Of a stretch of DNA of 51,161 nucleotides, positions 16,871 through 25,578 are shown in pieces. Position 1 is the stretch's first letter. Every line of letters starts with the position of its first letter. The stretch lies in NCBI GenBank assembly GCA_012728565.1, contig JAAYEV010000228.1:1-51161 (forward strand). Reading direction: 5' to 3'. Made by a program: the position numbers and the translations under genes. The stretch is from Clostridiales bacterium. Lineage in GTDB: Bacteria > Bacillota > Clostridia > Ch29. The notes under the pieces were generated by a model, which searched no databases, was not told the DNA's origin, and saw only the letters and a program-made list of their open reading frames with translations.

Positions 16871-19800
16871 TTAGTCTTTGTTAAAACATATAATTTTTTC
16901 TAACAGGCTTTTTATTACCAACAGCATCCTGCGGGGATCTGCTGCATCGGTTTTGAAAGTAAAACCGGGGGTCGCCGTGGCCCGGAACTTCAGCTTTCCC
17001 GGGTACCCACTCATCAATTCGGCTATGGTCCGGGGCTTAACGGGCGCATCCTCGGTAAACTGCACCTTTATCAGGTTTCCCCTTTGCTCCACCGCGGCAA
17101 TGCCCAAACCCTGGCACAGCGATTTGATGTATGAAAGAAGCAGCAGGTTTACAACCGGGAGCGGCGGGTCGCCGAACCGGTCTTTTATTTCCTCGGTTAC
17201 ATCGGAATAATCGACATCGGTCTCTATGGAGGCAATGCGCCTGTATATTTCAACTTTTTGTTTCTCGTCGCCGATATAGGAATCCGGGATGTAGGCATCC
17301 ACCTTGAAGTCCAGCTGGGTTTCCACTCTCTTCTCCACCGGAAGCCCATTAAGTTCCTTGACCGTCTGGTCCAGCAGCTTGCAGTACAGGTCGTAGCCCA
17401 CGGTAATCATATGCCCGTGCTGCTCCGGCCCCAGTATATTGCCGGCACCCCTTATCTCAAGGTCCCTCAGGGCGATTTTAAAACCGGCGCCGAACTCGGT
17501 GAACTCCTTTATGGCCTTCAGCCTTTTTTCCGCGGCCTCGGTCAGCACCTTATCCTTCCTGTAGGTAAAATATGCATAGGCCAGCCGATTGGACCGGCCC
17601 ACGCGGCCTTTAAGCTGGTACATCTGGGACAGCCCCAGCCTGTCGGAATCGGTTACTATAAGCGTGTTAACATTCGGCATGTCCAGCCCGTTTTCTATGA
17701 TGGTGGTGCAAAGCAGTATGTCGTATTTCCCTTCATAGAAGTCCACCATCACTTTCTCAAGGGTCCCTTCGTCCATCCTACCGTGGGCTATGCCGATGGA
17801 CGCCTCCGGCACCAGCGCTTTTAGCTCCCTTGCCATCTTCTCTATCGAATTGATACGGTTGTGAACAAAATAAACCTGCCCGTTTCTGCCCAACTCCCTC
17901 AATATTGCGTCCCTAATAAGCCGGTCGCTCTGTTCCACTATATAGGTCTCCACCGGGTACCTGTCCCGAGGAGGGTCCAACAGGATACTCATATCCCTCA
18001 TGCCCGCCATGGACATGTGCAGTGTCCTGGGTGTCGGGGTTGCGGTGAGCGTCAGCACGTCAATGTTTTCCTTAAGTTTTTTTATGGCCTCCTTGTGAAG
18101 CACACCAAACCTTTGTTCCTCGTCCACTATAAGAAGGCCCAAGTCCTTGAACTGTACATCCGGCTGCAGCAGCCGGTGGGTGCCTATGAGAATGTCTATA
18201 TTGCCTTCTTTAAGAAGCCTTAATATTTCCTGCTGCCGGCCGGCGGTCCTGAACCGGCTTATCATTTCAACATTTACCGGGAACTGTTCCATCCTCTGCC
18301 TGAAGGTGTTGTAATGCTGCTGGGCAAGTATGGTGGTGGGAACCAGCATCGCCACCTGTTTCCCGTCCATAACCGCCTTGAAAGCCGCCCTCATCGCCAC
18401 CTCGGTTTTGCCGTAGCCCACGTCGCCGCACAACAGCCGGTCCATTGGCCTTTTTCTTTCCATATCCCTTTTTGTCTCTTCAATGCACCGCAGCTGGTCG
18501 GGGGTTTCCTCGTAGGGGAACAGGTCATCAAACTGCTTTTGCCATATTGTATCCGGGCTGAAGGCGTATCCTTCAGCCGCTTCCCTGGCAGCGTAAAGCT
18601 GCAGCAGTTCCCTTGCCATGCCCTCTATGGCCTTCTTTACCCCGGCCTTGGTTTTTGCCCATTCCCTGCCCCCCATTTTGTTTACGCGTACCTTTTTGCC
18701 CTCGGCACCGACGTACTTTTGTATAAGGTGGGACTGGTAGGTGGGAAGGTACAGCATATCGCCGCCCCTGTACTCAATCTGTAAATAGTCCCGCTTTATG
18801 CCCTCCACCTTTAGTTCCCTAATTCCCCTGTATATGCCTATGCCCAGGTTCTCATGGACCACGTAATCGCCGGGGCTGAGCTCGGTAAAGATTTCTATGC
18901 CCTGTTTTTTTGCCTTTTTGGAGGGTTTAAGCCTTTTTTTTGAAGCGCCGAAAATATCCCGGTCGGAAAACACCGCCAGTTTTGCCTGGGGGAAAAGAAA
19001 ACCCTCCCTAACCGCCCCGGTATCCAGCACCACCTCTCCGTCCATGAAGTCCCTGCCGGTGATGCCTCCGGCCACGGCAGGAAATATGTCCTCCTTTTTG
19101 AGTTCCTGCTCCAGTATTTCCTGCCGGGAAGTTGACCCGGCCAGTACGCATACAAGGTAGCCCTCCCTCCTTAGCCTTGCCACCTCCTTGGTAAAAAGGG
19201 GCAGTTTGCCGTGGAAAGTACCCATTGACCTTGTGGAAAAATGAAAATCCCTCCCCCGCCCCTTCAATATATCGGTAATACCCACCACCGGCCTTTTCTC
19301 AAGCATGACTTCCAGCTGCGCCGGGTCAAATATCCTGTGCCGCTGCCGGTGGAGGGCTGCTCCCCTTTCAAGCCTGTCGCTGTAATGGTTTAAAAAGTCT
19401 GTATGAAATTTCTCCGCCTCTTCAAAAATCCTTACCGGGTTATCCAGTACCAGCAGGTGGTTTTCCCCCAGGTATTCGAAAAAGTCCGTCGTCCGGCACC
19501 CGTACATGTGGTAGTTGCCAAGAAACCGGCTGCCTGCCCCGGTTAGGATGGCCTCCTTCACCCGGGAGACCTCCCCCTCCAGCTCCGCGGCCCGGTCCCT
19601 TTGGCCGGAAGCTCTAATCGCCTTTACCGTTTCTTTAAGGTCGGCATCCATACCGCGGGCTATATTCTTTCCCTCTTCCGGCAGCATAATCAGTTCCCTG
19701 CAGGGCGGTATCCTTACGCTGTCCACCCTTTCAACCGACCTTTGGGAATGGGTATCCATAATCCTTATCGATTCTACCTCGTCCCCAAAAAATTCCATCC

Positions 19801-20374
19801 TGTACGAAAAGGAGGCCCCCACCGGGAATACGTCCAGTATCCCGCCCCTGGCGCTGAACTGGCCCGGCCCCTCGGTCATATCCTCCCTTTCATAGCCGGC
19901 AAGGGTAAGCCCCTTTATTACTTCCTCCATGCCGGGCCTCTGGCCCACCTCTACATGCAGCGTGTATTCCTTGTACCTTTCAGGGGGCATCACCGGGAAC
20001 ATCAGCGCTTCCACGGTGGCTACCGCAATATCCGCATCCCCAAAAGTTAGCGCGCCCAGGGCCGCTATCCTCTCCCATTCCGCTTCCATGCTGTGCACCA
20101 TGTCGTTGTACAATACCGGCTGCAGCGAAGGATAGTAGAACACCCTGCCGGTAAAACCCTTAAGGTCCTCAAGCAGCTCCCGGGCATTGGCGTCACTGCT
20201 GCAAACCACTACAATAGGGTACCCTTTGTCGGCAAGGGCAGCCGTCCAAAAAGCCCTCCGGGACCCCGAAAGGCCTGATAAATCAATCCTTTTTTCCCCC
20301 CCACTAAGCTCCAATACCGCCTGGTTAAACGGGGGGCTTTGCTGTATCCTGCGAAGGATATACTTGAAATTCAA
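16871..20374 (-). CDS. mfd: Transcription-repair coupling factor Mfd
   Basis: Mfd removes RNA polymerase stalled at lesions and recruits UvrA. With TTG 20374 as start (AAGGGG 9 bp upstream) it has 1167 aa; the frame could extend to TTG 20401. Domains in order are UvrB-like N-terminal modules (about 1-340), the RNA-polymerase-binding CarD-like domain (near 505, GDYVVHENLGIGIYRGI), a RecG-like SF2 motor (Walker A GDVGYGKTE near 655, DEEQRFG near 752, TATPTPRTLHM just after), the TRG motif region (DLEIRGAGNILGPEQHGH near 980) and the C-terminal TRCF domain. Complete and normal in length. Confidence 0.97.
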   Translation of the reverse strand: MNFKYILRRIQQSPPFNQAVLELSGGEKRIDLSGLSGSRRAFWTAALADKGYPIVVVCSSDANARELLEDLKGFTGRVFYYPSLQPVLYNDMVHSMEAEWERIAALGALTFGDADIAVATVEALMFPVMPPERYKEYTLHVEVGQRPGMEEVIKGLTLAGYEREDMTEGPGQFSARGGILDVFPVGASFSYRMEFFGDEVESIRIMDTHSQRSVERVDSVRIPPCRELIMLPEEGKNIARGMDADLKETVKAIRASGQRDRAAELEGEVSRVKEAILTGAGSRFLGNYHMYGCRTTDFFEYLGENHLLVLDNPVRIFEEAEKFHTDFLNHYSDRLERGAALHRQRHRIFDPAQLEVMLEKRPVVGITDILKGRGRDFHFSTRSMGTFHGKLPLFTKEVARLRREGYLVCVLAGSTSRQEILEQELKKEDIFPAVAGGITGRDFMDGEVVLDTGAVREGFLFPQAKLAVFSDRDIFGASKKRLKPSKKAKKQGIEIFTELSPGDYVVHENLGIGIYRGIRELKVEGIKRDYLQIEYRGGDMLYLPTYQSHLIQKYVGAEGKKVRVNKMGGREWAKTKAGVKKAIEGMARELLQLYAAREAAEGYAFSPDTIWQKQFDDLFPYEETPDQLRCIEETKRDMERKRPMDRLLCGDVGYGKTEVAMRAAFKAVMDGKQVAMLVPTTILAQQHYNTFRQRMEQFPVNVEMISRFRTAGRQQEILRLLKEGNIDILIGTHRLLQPDVQFKDLGLLIVDEEQRFGVLHKEAIKKLKENIDVLTLTATPTPRTLHMSMAGMRDMSILLDPPRDRYPVETYIVEQSDRLIRDAILRELGRNGQVYFVHNRINSIEKMARELKALVPEASIGIAHGRMDEGTLEKVMVDFYEGKYDILLCTTIIENGLDMPNVNTLIVTDSDRLGLSQMYQLKGRVGRSNRLAYAYFTYRKDKVLTEAAEKRLKAIKEFTEFGAGFKIALRDLEIRGAGNILGPEQHGHMITVGYDLYCKLLDQTVKELNGLPVEKRVETQLDFKVDAYIPDSYIGDEKQKVEIYRRIASIETDVDYSDVTEEIKDRFGDPPLPVVNLLLLSYIKSLCQGLGIAAVEQRGNLIKVQFTEDAPVKPRTIAELMSGYPGKLKFRATATPGFTFKTDAADPRRMLLVIKSLLEKIICFNKD

Positions 20375-20417
20375 TACGCACAACCCCTTAAGCAAATGCA
20401 AATGTTACCGGGCTCTT

Positions 20418-20816
20418 TCAACCGGTATACTCCGTCATTATCCTGTTCCACAGGCTGTGCAGGACCGTTGAGGCCAGTACAGCCGCAAATACCGAGCCGG
20501 AAACCCTGATCGCAAGCCAGGCCGCCGTACCCAGCAGAGTATGGCTTACAATGCTTAAAACAAAAGCTGTAAAGGAACGGTCGGGGGGTGAACTGTAAAG
20601 GTCGTAAAGCCCCTCCACCATTCCGAACACAAAATGGGCGGGCACAACGGGTGCACCGAAAATCACCGCACCGAGAGTTTTTAATAGTTCCTCCACCGCC
20701 GGTATATAAAAGACCAGGACCCTGTTTCCCATGCTTTTTAGCAGGGCGCTGCTTATGAGAAAGCCCATAAGGGAGGCGGAAAGTCCTGCGGAAATGACCA
20801 AAAGCACCTGTCTCAT
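20418..20816 (-). CDS. Mini PrsW-like intramembrane protease (predicted)
   Basis: A 132-aa protein with about four membrane segments. It carries the PrsW signature in order: EELLK (E42, E43, K46), FGMVE (F64, E68), a histidine in the third conserved helix (SHTLLG, H92), and a fourth helix histidine (TVLHSLWN, H120). PrsW proteases cleave anti-sigma factors such as RsiW, but they are usually about 200 aa or more, so this is a compact form. Its ATG overlaps the pth stop by 4 bp (ATGA), so translation is coupled. Catalytic activity and substrate are inferred. Confidence 0.7.
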   Translation of the reverse strand: MRQVLLVISAGLSASLMGFLISSALLKSMGNRVLVFYIPAVEELLKTLGAVIFGAPVVPAHFVFGMVEGLYDLYSSPPDRSFTAFVLSIVSHTLLGTAAWLAIRVSGSVFAAVLASTVLHSLWNRIMTEYTG

Positions 20817-21373
20817 CGGTTGAACAAATTCATGGCCGCTTCCACGCCATCTTTTAAATAGGTTTCAACGGCCAGCACCGCCCTTTTTTTTGCCTCCTCC
20901 ATCAGTGCCTCCTGCTCCTTAGGGAATCTGTCCAGCACAAAATCAGCCAGGTCCCGGTCCTCGGGCACCGGTCCTATGCCCAGCCGCAGCCTCGGGAAGT
21001 CCTCGGTCTGAAGCTGGTAGATTATGGACTTCATTCCGTTATGGGTACCGGCGCTGCCGCTTTTTCTAATCCTTATCCTGCCCACCTCCAGGTCGGCGTC
21101 ATCGTATATTACCAAAAGGTTCCCAAAGTCAATCCGGTAATACTCCACCGCATCCAGCACGCTCATGCCGCTTAGATTCATATAGGTGGCCGGCTTTAAA
21201 AGCAGTACCTCTTGCCCCGATATTCTCCCCGTCCCAACGCTCCCCTTGAACTTTGCTCTTGATACCCTTATACCGTGTTTTTCCGCCAAAAGGTCTATTA
21301 CGTCAAAGCCTACGTTGTGCCTTGTGCTTTCATACTTTCTCCCCGGGTTCCCAAGACCCGCTATAATATACAT
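20813..21373 (-). CDS. pth: Peptidyl-tRNA hydrolase
   Basis: Pth frees peptides from peptidyl-tRNAs that drop off ribosomes. It has 186 aa from ATG 21373, preferred over GTG 21382 because GGGGTGG lies 5 bp before the ATG. Key residues are visible: N9 and H19 (AGLGNPG and TRHNVGF), N66 (YMNLSG), D92 (IYDDADL) and N112 (HNGMKS). Conserved between prs/ctc and mfd in Firmicutes; a ctc (L25) gene is not seen here. Confidence 0.96.
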   Translation of the reverse strand: MYIIAGLGNPGRKYESTRHNVGFDVIDLLAEKHGIRVSRAKFKGSVGTGRISGQEVLLLKPATYMNLSGMSVLDAVEYYRIDFGNLLVIYDDADLEVGRIRIRKSGSAGTHNGMKSIIYQLQTEDFPRLRLGIGPVPEDRDLADFVLDRFPKEQEALMEEAKKRAVLAVETYLKDGVEAAMNLFNR

Positions 21374-21420
21374 ATTAACCACCCCGGATGATTTCTACCA
21401 TTAATTCTACCACATTTGGC

Positions 21421-21451
21421 AAAATCAAAACCACCGTTTGCTCCACGGTGG
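21421..21451 (-). terminator. Terminator after panD
   Basis: On the minus strand CCACCGT-GGAGCAA-ACGGTGG followed by TTTTGATTTTG, 11 bp after the panD stop. Confidence 0.85.
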
Positions 21452-21461
21452 CCTTTATATT

Positions 21462-21812
21462 TTACCCGGCTATTTTGTTTTGCTCGTCCAGCAGGACTAT
21501 AGTCGGCCGTACGTCCGCCGCCTCTTCCCTGCTGACCGAGCAGTAGGATAGGATAATGACCACGTCGCCCTTTTGGACAAGCCTTGCCGCCGCGCCGTTT
21601 ACGCAAATGGTCCCGCTTCCCCTTTCTCCCTTTATTACATAGGTTTCAAACCGCGCGCCGTTGTTGTTGTTCACCACCTGTACCTTTTCGAAGGGAACAA
21701 TGTCTGCAGCCTCCATAAGGGCCTCGTCTATGGTAATGCTTCCAACGTAGTTCAGGTCCGCATCGGTAACCACCGCCCTGTGAAGCTTTGATTTAAGCAC
21801 AGTAATATACAA
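21462..21812 (-). CDS. panD: Aspartate 1-decarboxylase precursor
   Basis: A 116-aa proenzyme that makes beta-alanine for pantothenate. Self-cleavage between G24 and S25 (NYVGSITID) yields the pyruvoyl group. The conserved [11 protein letters not shown] and ILSYC segments are present. The start is TTG 21812. Its ribosome binding site (GGAGGT) lies within the last codons of panC, so the two genes are coupled. panB is not in the window. Confidence 0.95.
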   Translation of the reverse strand: MYITVLKSKLHRAVVTDADLNYVGSITIDEALMEAADIVPFEKVQVVNNNNGARFETYVIKGERGSGTICVNGAAARLVQKGDVVIILSYCSVSREEAADVRPTIVLLDEQNKIAG

Positions 21813-21815
21813 GCT

Positions 21816-22661
21816 TTACACCTCCATCTTTATGTTGTCTATAAGCCTGGTGCGGCCTATCCTTACCGCAAGGGCTATGAGTACGCCGTTCTTTATCTCC
21901 CTCAGGGGTTCCAGGGTTTCCGCATCCACCACCTCGGCATAGTCGATGTGGGCCAGCGGCTGCGAGGAAATTTTATCAACTATTCCGGACCTTATTAGCT
22001 CCGCGTTTCGCTCCCCGTCCTCAATCCGCTTCTTTGCCTCAAAAAGGGACCGGGACAGCACCAACGCCGCTTCCCTTTCCTCCGGGCTGAGGTAGGTGTT
22101 CCTGGAGCTCAGGGCAAGCCCGTCCGCTTCCCTTACAATTGGAAGCTCCTCTATTTGTATGTCAAAGTCCAGGTCCCGCACCATGGTCTTTATGACCAAT
22201 ACCTGCTGGGCGTCTTTTTGGCCGAAATAGGCCCTGTCCGGCCGTACCAGGTTGAACAGCTTGGACACCACCGTCATTACCCCCCTGAAATGCCCCGGCC
22301 TGGACGCGCCGCACAGCCGGTCGGTGAGCCGCTCCATGTCCACAAAGGTGCAGCTGCCTTTGGCATACATTTCATCGGCCTCAGGGGCAAACACTATGTC
22401 CACGCCCAGACCCCTGCAGCTTTCCATGTCCCTTTCGAGGTCCCTGGGGTAGGTATTGTAGTCCTCGCCTTCGCCAAACTGGGTAGGGTTAACGAATATG
22501 CTGACCACTACGCAGTCGTTGTCCTGCCTGGCTTTCCTTATAAGCGACAAGTGGCCCTCGTGCAGGTAGCCCATGGTGGGAACAAGACCTACGCTTTTGC
22601 CTTCACTGCGCACTGCTTTAAGAAGCTGCCTAAGTTCGTGCTTTGTTTTTACAAGTTCCAA
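21816..22661 (-). CDS. panC: Pantothenate synthetase
   Basis: Joins pantoate and beta-alanine with ATP to form pantothenate. I start it at TTG 22661 (281 aa), because GGAGG lies 7 bp upstream and the family begins here; the open frame extends much further. The ATP-binding motif PTMGYLHEGH is at 28-37 and the second, KMSKS-like loop (LALSSRNTYLS) is near 185. The first gene of a two-gene pan operon. Confidence 0.95.
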   Translation of the reverse strand: MELVKTKHELRQLLKAVRSEGKSVGLVPTMGYLHEGHLSLIRKARQDNDCVVVSIFVNPTQFGEGEDYNTYPRDLERDMESCRGLGVDIVFAPEADEMYAKGSCTFVDMERLTDRLCGASRPGHFRGVMTVVSKLFNLVRPDRAYFGQKDAQQVLVIKTMVRDLDFDIQIEELPIVREADGLALSSRNTYLSPEEREAALVLSRSLFEAKKRIEDGERNAELIRSGIVDKISSQPLAHIDYAEVVDAETLEPLREIKNGVLIALAVRIGRTRLIDNIKMEV

Positions 22662-22913
22662 AACAACCGCCTCCATTGGAAAAGTGAGATACAGGATGTG
22701 GGATGAGGTAATTTCATAATCCATCCCATTTCCCGGTAAAGTGTCCCAATATAAAACAAGGCGCATTCTGCCAACAAAACAGAATACGCCACAAAGGCCC
22801 GGCATATTTCTGTCTCGGTCCCTAAAAGGGCTCAGAGCAGATTTTTTAACCTGAAGTTTTATTGCCCGGTGCAGCTCCCATGGATGCTGCCCTTATATAA
22901 AGTATAATCGGTC

Positions 22914-23864
22914 TTAGTCCTGATCAAAAAGCTTGCTCACCGAAAGGCCTTCATAAATCCTTGTAATGGCCTCGGCGAAAATGGGGGCCACCGAAAGGAC
23001 GGTTACCTTGTCGAAGGCCTTTTCACTGGGTAAGGGTATTGTATTTAGGATAACCATTTCCTTTATCGCCGAGTCTCTTATCCTGCCTACCGCGGGTCCC
23101 GAGAACACCGCGTGGGTGCAGCAGGCGTATATGTCCCTTGCTCCAAGTTTATCCATGGCATTTGCCGCTTCGGTTATGGAACCGCCGGTATCAACTATAT
23201 CATCGATAAGAATGACATCCTTGCCCTGTATATCCCCTATTACGTTCATTACCTCCGCCACGTTGGCCTTGGGCCTTCTCTTGTCCACTATCGCAATGGG
23301 CAGGTTCATCATATCGGCAAAGTATCTTGCCCTGGACACGCTTCCAACGTCGGGAGACACAACCACCGCGTCTTTCATCCCTTTTTGGACAAAGTATTCG
23401 GCCAGTATGGGAGCGCCCAGCAGATGGTCCACCGGAATATTAAAATACCCCTGTATCTGCGCCGCATGCAGGTCCATGGTAAGCACCCTGTCGGCGCCCG
23501 CCGTCGAAATAAGGTCCGCCACCAGCTTGGCGGTGATGGGGTCCCTCGCCTTGGTCTTCCTGTCTTGTCTTGCGTAACCGTAATAGGGTACCACCGCTGT
23601 AATCCTGTCGGCGGAAGCCCTTTTCAAGGCATCCATAAGTATTAATAGTTCCATCAAGTTATCGTTAACCGGGGGACATACCGGCTGTATAACAAACACG
23701 TCGGCCCCCCGCACCGATTCTTCGATATTGATTGCGATTTCGCCGTCCGAGAACTTGCCCACCCCGGCTTGGCCCACCGGTATTCCTATACATTTTGCAA
23801 TCTCCTTTGCAAGCTCCGGGTTTGCATTTCCGGTAAACAGCTTTATTGTCTTTCTTGCCACCAT
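22914..23864 (-). CDS. prs: Ribose-phosphate pyrophosphokinase (PRPP synthetase)
   Basis: Makes PRPP from ribose 5-phosphate and ATP, feeding purine, pyrimidine, His, Trp and NAD synthesis. It has 316 aa. Visible are the ATP/catalytic flexible loop region (YYGYARQDRKTKARDPIT) and the PRPP loop DDIVDTGGSI near residue 220. It lies 29 bp after glmU, the usual glmU-prs pair. The start follows GGGAGG. Confidence 0.97.
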   Translation of the reverse strand: MVARKTIKLFTGNANPELAKEIAKCIGIPVGQAGVGKFSDGEIAINIEESVRGADVFVIQPVCPPVNDNLMELLILMDALKRASADRITAVVPYYGYARQDRKTKARDPITAKLVADLISTAGADRVLTMDLHAAQIQGYFNIPVDHLLGAPILAEYFVQKGMKDAVVVSPDVGSVSRARYFADMMNLPIAIVDKRRPKANVAEVMNVIGDIQGKDVILIDDIVDTGGSITEAANAMDKLGARDIYACCTHAVFSGPAVGRIRDSAIKEMVILNTIPLPSEKAFDKVTVLSVAPIFAEAITRIYEGLSVSKLFDQD

Positions 23865-23893
23865 CCTTTAAGACCTCCCATATTGTTCTGTTG

Positions 23894-25264
23894 TTACTTG
23901 AGACCCTTTCTCTTGACCCAGTCCTTTACTTCCGCCTGGGTCCCGCGTTCTATTGCCAGGCTGTACTCTCCGACGTCCTTTGTTATGGTGGAACCGGCGG
24001 CAATATAAGCGCCTTTTTTTACCCGCACCGGCGCCACCAGGTTGACGTTACAGCCGATAAAGGCACCGTCTTCTACCACCGTCCTGTGCTTTTTCCTGCC
24101 GTCATAGTTTACAAATACTACACCGCAGCCTATATTGACGCCTTTACCCACGTCCCCGTCACCTATATAGCTTAAATGGGACACCTTGGAGCCCTCTTCC
24201 AGGCATGAGTTTTTAACCTCCACAAAGTTGCCCACCCGGTTGCCGCCCTTTATGCTGCTGCCCGGCCTGATATGGGCATAGGGTCCTATCTTGCACAGGC
24301 TGCCGATATCGCTGTCCCGGACCACCGAAAACTCAATCTCGTTTCCACTGCCTATGGTACAGTTCTGTATCCTTACTCCCGGTCCAATTATGTTGCCCTG
24401 ACCTATTGTCGTATTCCCTTCAATGTGCGTACCCGGCAGTATCCTGGTATCGATGCCTATGGCAACCGTGCTGTCAATATAGGTGGAATCCGGGTCGTCG
24501 ATAATAACGCCTTCCTCCATAAGCCTTATGAGGTTCCTCTTGTTCATTATTTTCTGAACCATCGAGAGCTGGTGTTTTGTATTTACACCCATAATTTCCT
24601 GTTCGTCATCCAAGACACAGCCCCCTATAATTATACCCCTATCGCTTAAAAATTCAACAATATCCGTCAAATAGTATTCGCCCTGGGCGTTGTCGTTTTT
24701 GATGCTGCCTATGCCCTGGACCAGTCTTTCCCTGTCGAAGCAGTAAATACCGGAATTTATCTCCCGGATTTTTCTCTGGTCGGAATCCGCGTCCCTGTGT
24801 TCCACTATACCGGTTATACTGCCCCCTTCCCCCCTTATTATCCTGCCGTAACCTTCGGGGTTGTCCATTTGCACCGTGAGAACGGTCATGCCAAAACCCC
24901 CGCCAACGTGGTAGTCAACCAGCCTTTTAAGGGTTTCTCCCCTAACAAGGGGCGTATCGCCATACAATACCAGGACCCTCTTTGCATCCTTCGAAACATG
25001 GGGAAGGGCCTGCATCACCGCATGGCCGGTACCCAGTTGGGGTTCCTGGCATACAGTAATCACATCCTTATCCAGCGCGTCCTTCACCACGTCGGATTTA
25101 TATCCAACCACCACTATTACCTGGGATGGCTCCAAAGCTTTTACGCTTTCCACCACGTGGTTTATCATTTCTCTGCCGCATACCCTGTGAACCACCTTAG
25201 GAAGGTCGGATTTCATTCTCACTCCCTTACCTGCTGCAAGTATTATAACCGACAAGTCCTTCAT
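23894..25264 (-). CDS. glmU: Bifunctional GlmU (UDP-GlcNAc synthesis)
   Basis: Glucosamine-1-phosphate acetyltransferase and GlcNAc-1-phosphate uridylyltransferase, supplying UDP-GlcNAc for peptidoglycan. It has 456 aa from ATG 25264 (GGGTGGTG ribosome binding site; two GTG codons lie upstream in frame). The N-terminal half carries the nucleotidyltransferase signature LAAGKGVRMKS (9-19) and GTGHAVMQAL. The C-terminal half (from about 250) is a left-handed beta-helix of hexapeptide repeats (GNTTIGQGNIIGPGV, IGCGVVFVNYDG). Confidence 0.97.
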   Translation of the reverse strand: MKDLSVIILAAGKGVRMKSDLPKVVHRVCGREMINHVVESVKALEPSQVIVVVGYKSDVVKDALDKDVITVCQEPQLGTGHAVMQALPHVSKDAKRVLVLYGDTPLVRGETLKRLVDYHVGGGFGMTVLTVQMDNPEGYGRIIRGEGGSITGIVEHRDADSDQRKIREINSGIYCFDRERLVQGIGSIKNDNAQGEYYLTDIVEFLSDRGIIIGGCVLDDEQEIMGVNTKHQLSMVQKIMNKRNLIRLMEEGVIIDDPDSTYIDSTVAIGIDTRILPGTHIEGNTTIGQGNIIGPGVRIQNCTIGSGNEIEFSVVRDSDIGSLCKIGPYAHIRPGSSIKGGNRVGNFVEVKNSCLEEGSKVSHLSYIGDGDVGKGVNIGCGVVFVNYDGRKKHRTVVEDGAFIGCNVNLVAPVRVKKGAYIAAGSTITKDVGEYSLAIERGTQAEVKDWVKRKGLK

Positions 25265-25394
25265 CAAGTACACCACCCGTAATTAGAAATATGACCCTGG
25301 GGCACAATGCCCTGGTAACATTTCTACAAAAAGTTAAGATTCCCTTTTGCGAAATTTTCCGGTCTAAGAATATATTATGAAATTGTTGTTCCGC

Positions 25395-25426
25395 CTATAC
25401 CGCGAAAACAATCGCTCTGACAAGAA
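25395..25426 (-). promoter_or_regulatory. Possible glmU promoter
   Basis: On the minus strand TTGTCA followed about 18 bp later by TATAGG, roughly 140 bp before glmU. A moderate match only; the remaining leader shows no known riboswitch. Confidence 0.35.
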
Positions 25427-25494
25427 AGCGTTCGACCGGGACAAATTGTATGCAAAATCGATTGAAACATGCCTTTTTCAGCATTAAATATCGA

Positions 25495-25523
25495 TTGGTT
25501 TATTATAGCAATTAAACTATAAT
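25495..25523 (+). promoter_or_regulatory. Promoter of the activase operon
   Basis: TTGGTT (25495-25500), an exact 17-bp spacer, TATAAT (25518-25523) on the plus strand. It is the only clear promoter ahead of the three overlapping plus-strand genes. Confidence 0.75.
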
Positions 25524-25532
25524 AATCTTAGA

Positions 25533-25553
25533 AACAGCGGTCGGACCGCTGTT
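25533..25553 (+). promoter_or_regulatory. Perfect 10+1+10 palindrome (operator candidate)
   Basis: AACAGCGGTC, one G, then GACCGCTGTT: a perfect 21-bp dyad starting 10 bp after the -10 box, so it spans the likely transcription start. The single-base centre suits a homodimeric repressor better than an RNA hairpin. There is no T-run after it. The regulator is not identified. Confidence 0.7.
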
Positions 25554-25578
25554 CAACGCTGGAAAGGCAGATGATTTA

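Noticed and set aside
22662-22805. N-terminal extension of PanC to 329 aa
   Set aside because: The extra 48 residues do not resemble PanC and lack a ribosome binding site; TTG 22661 has GGAGG at good spacing.
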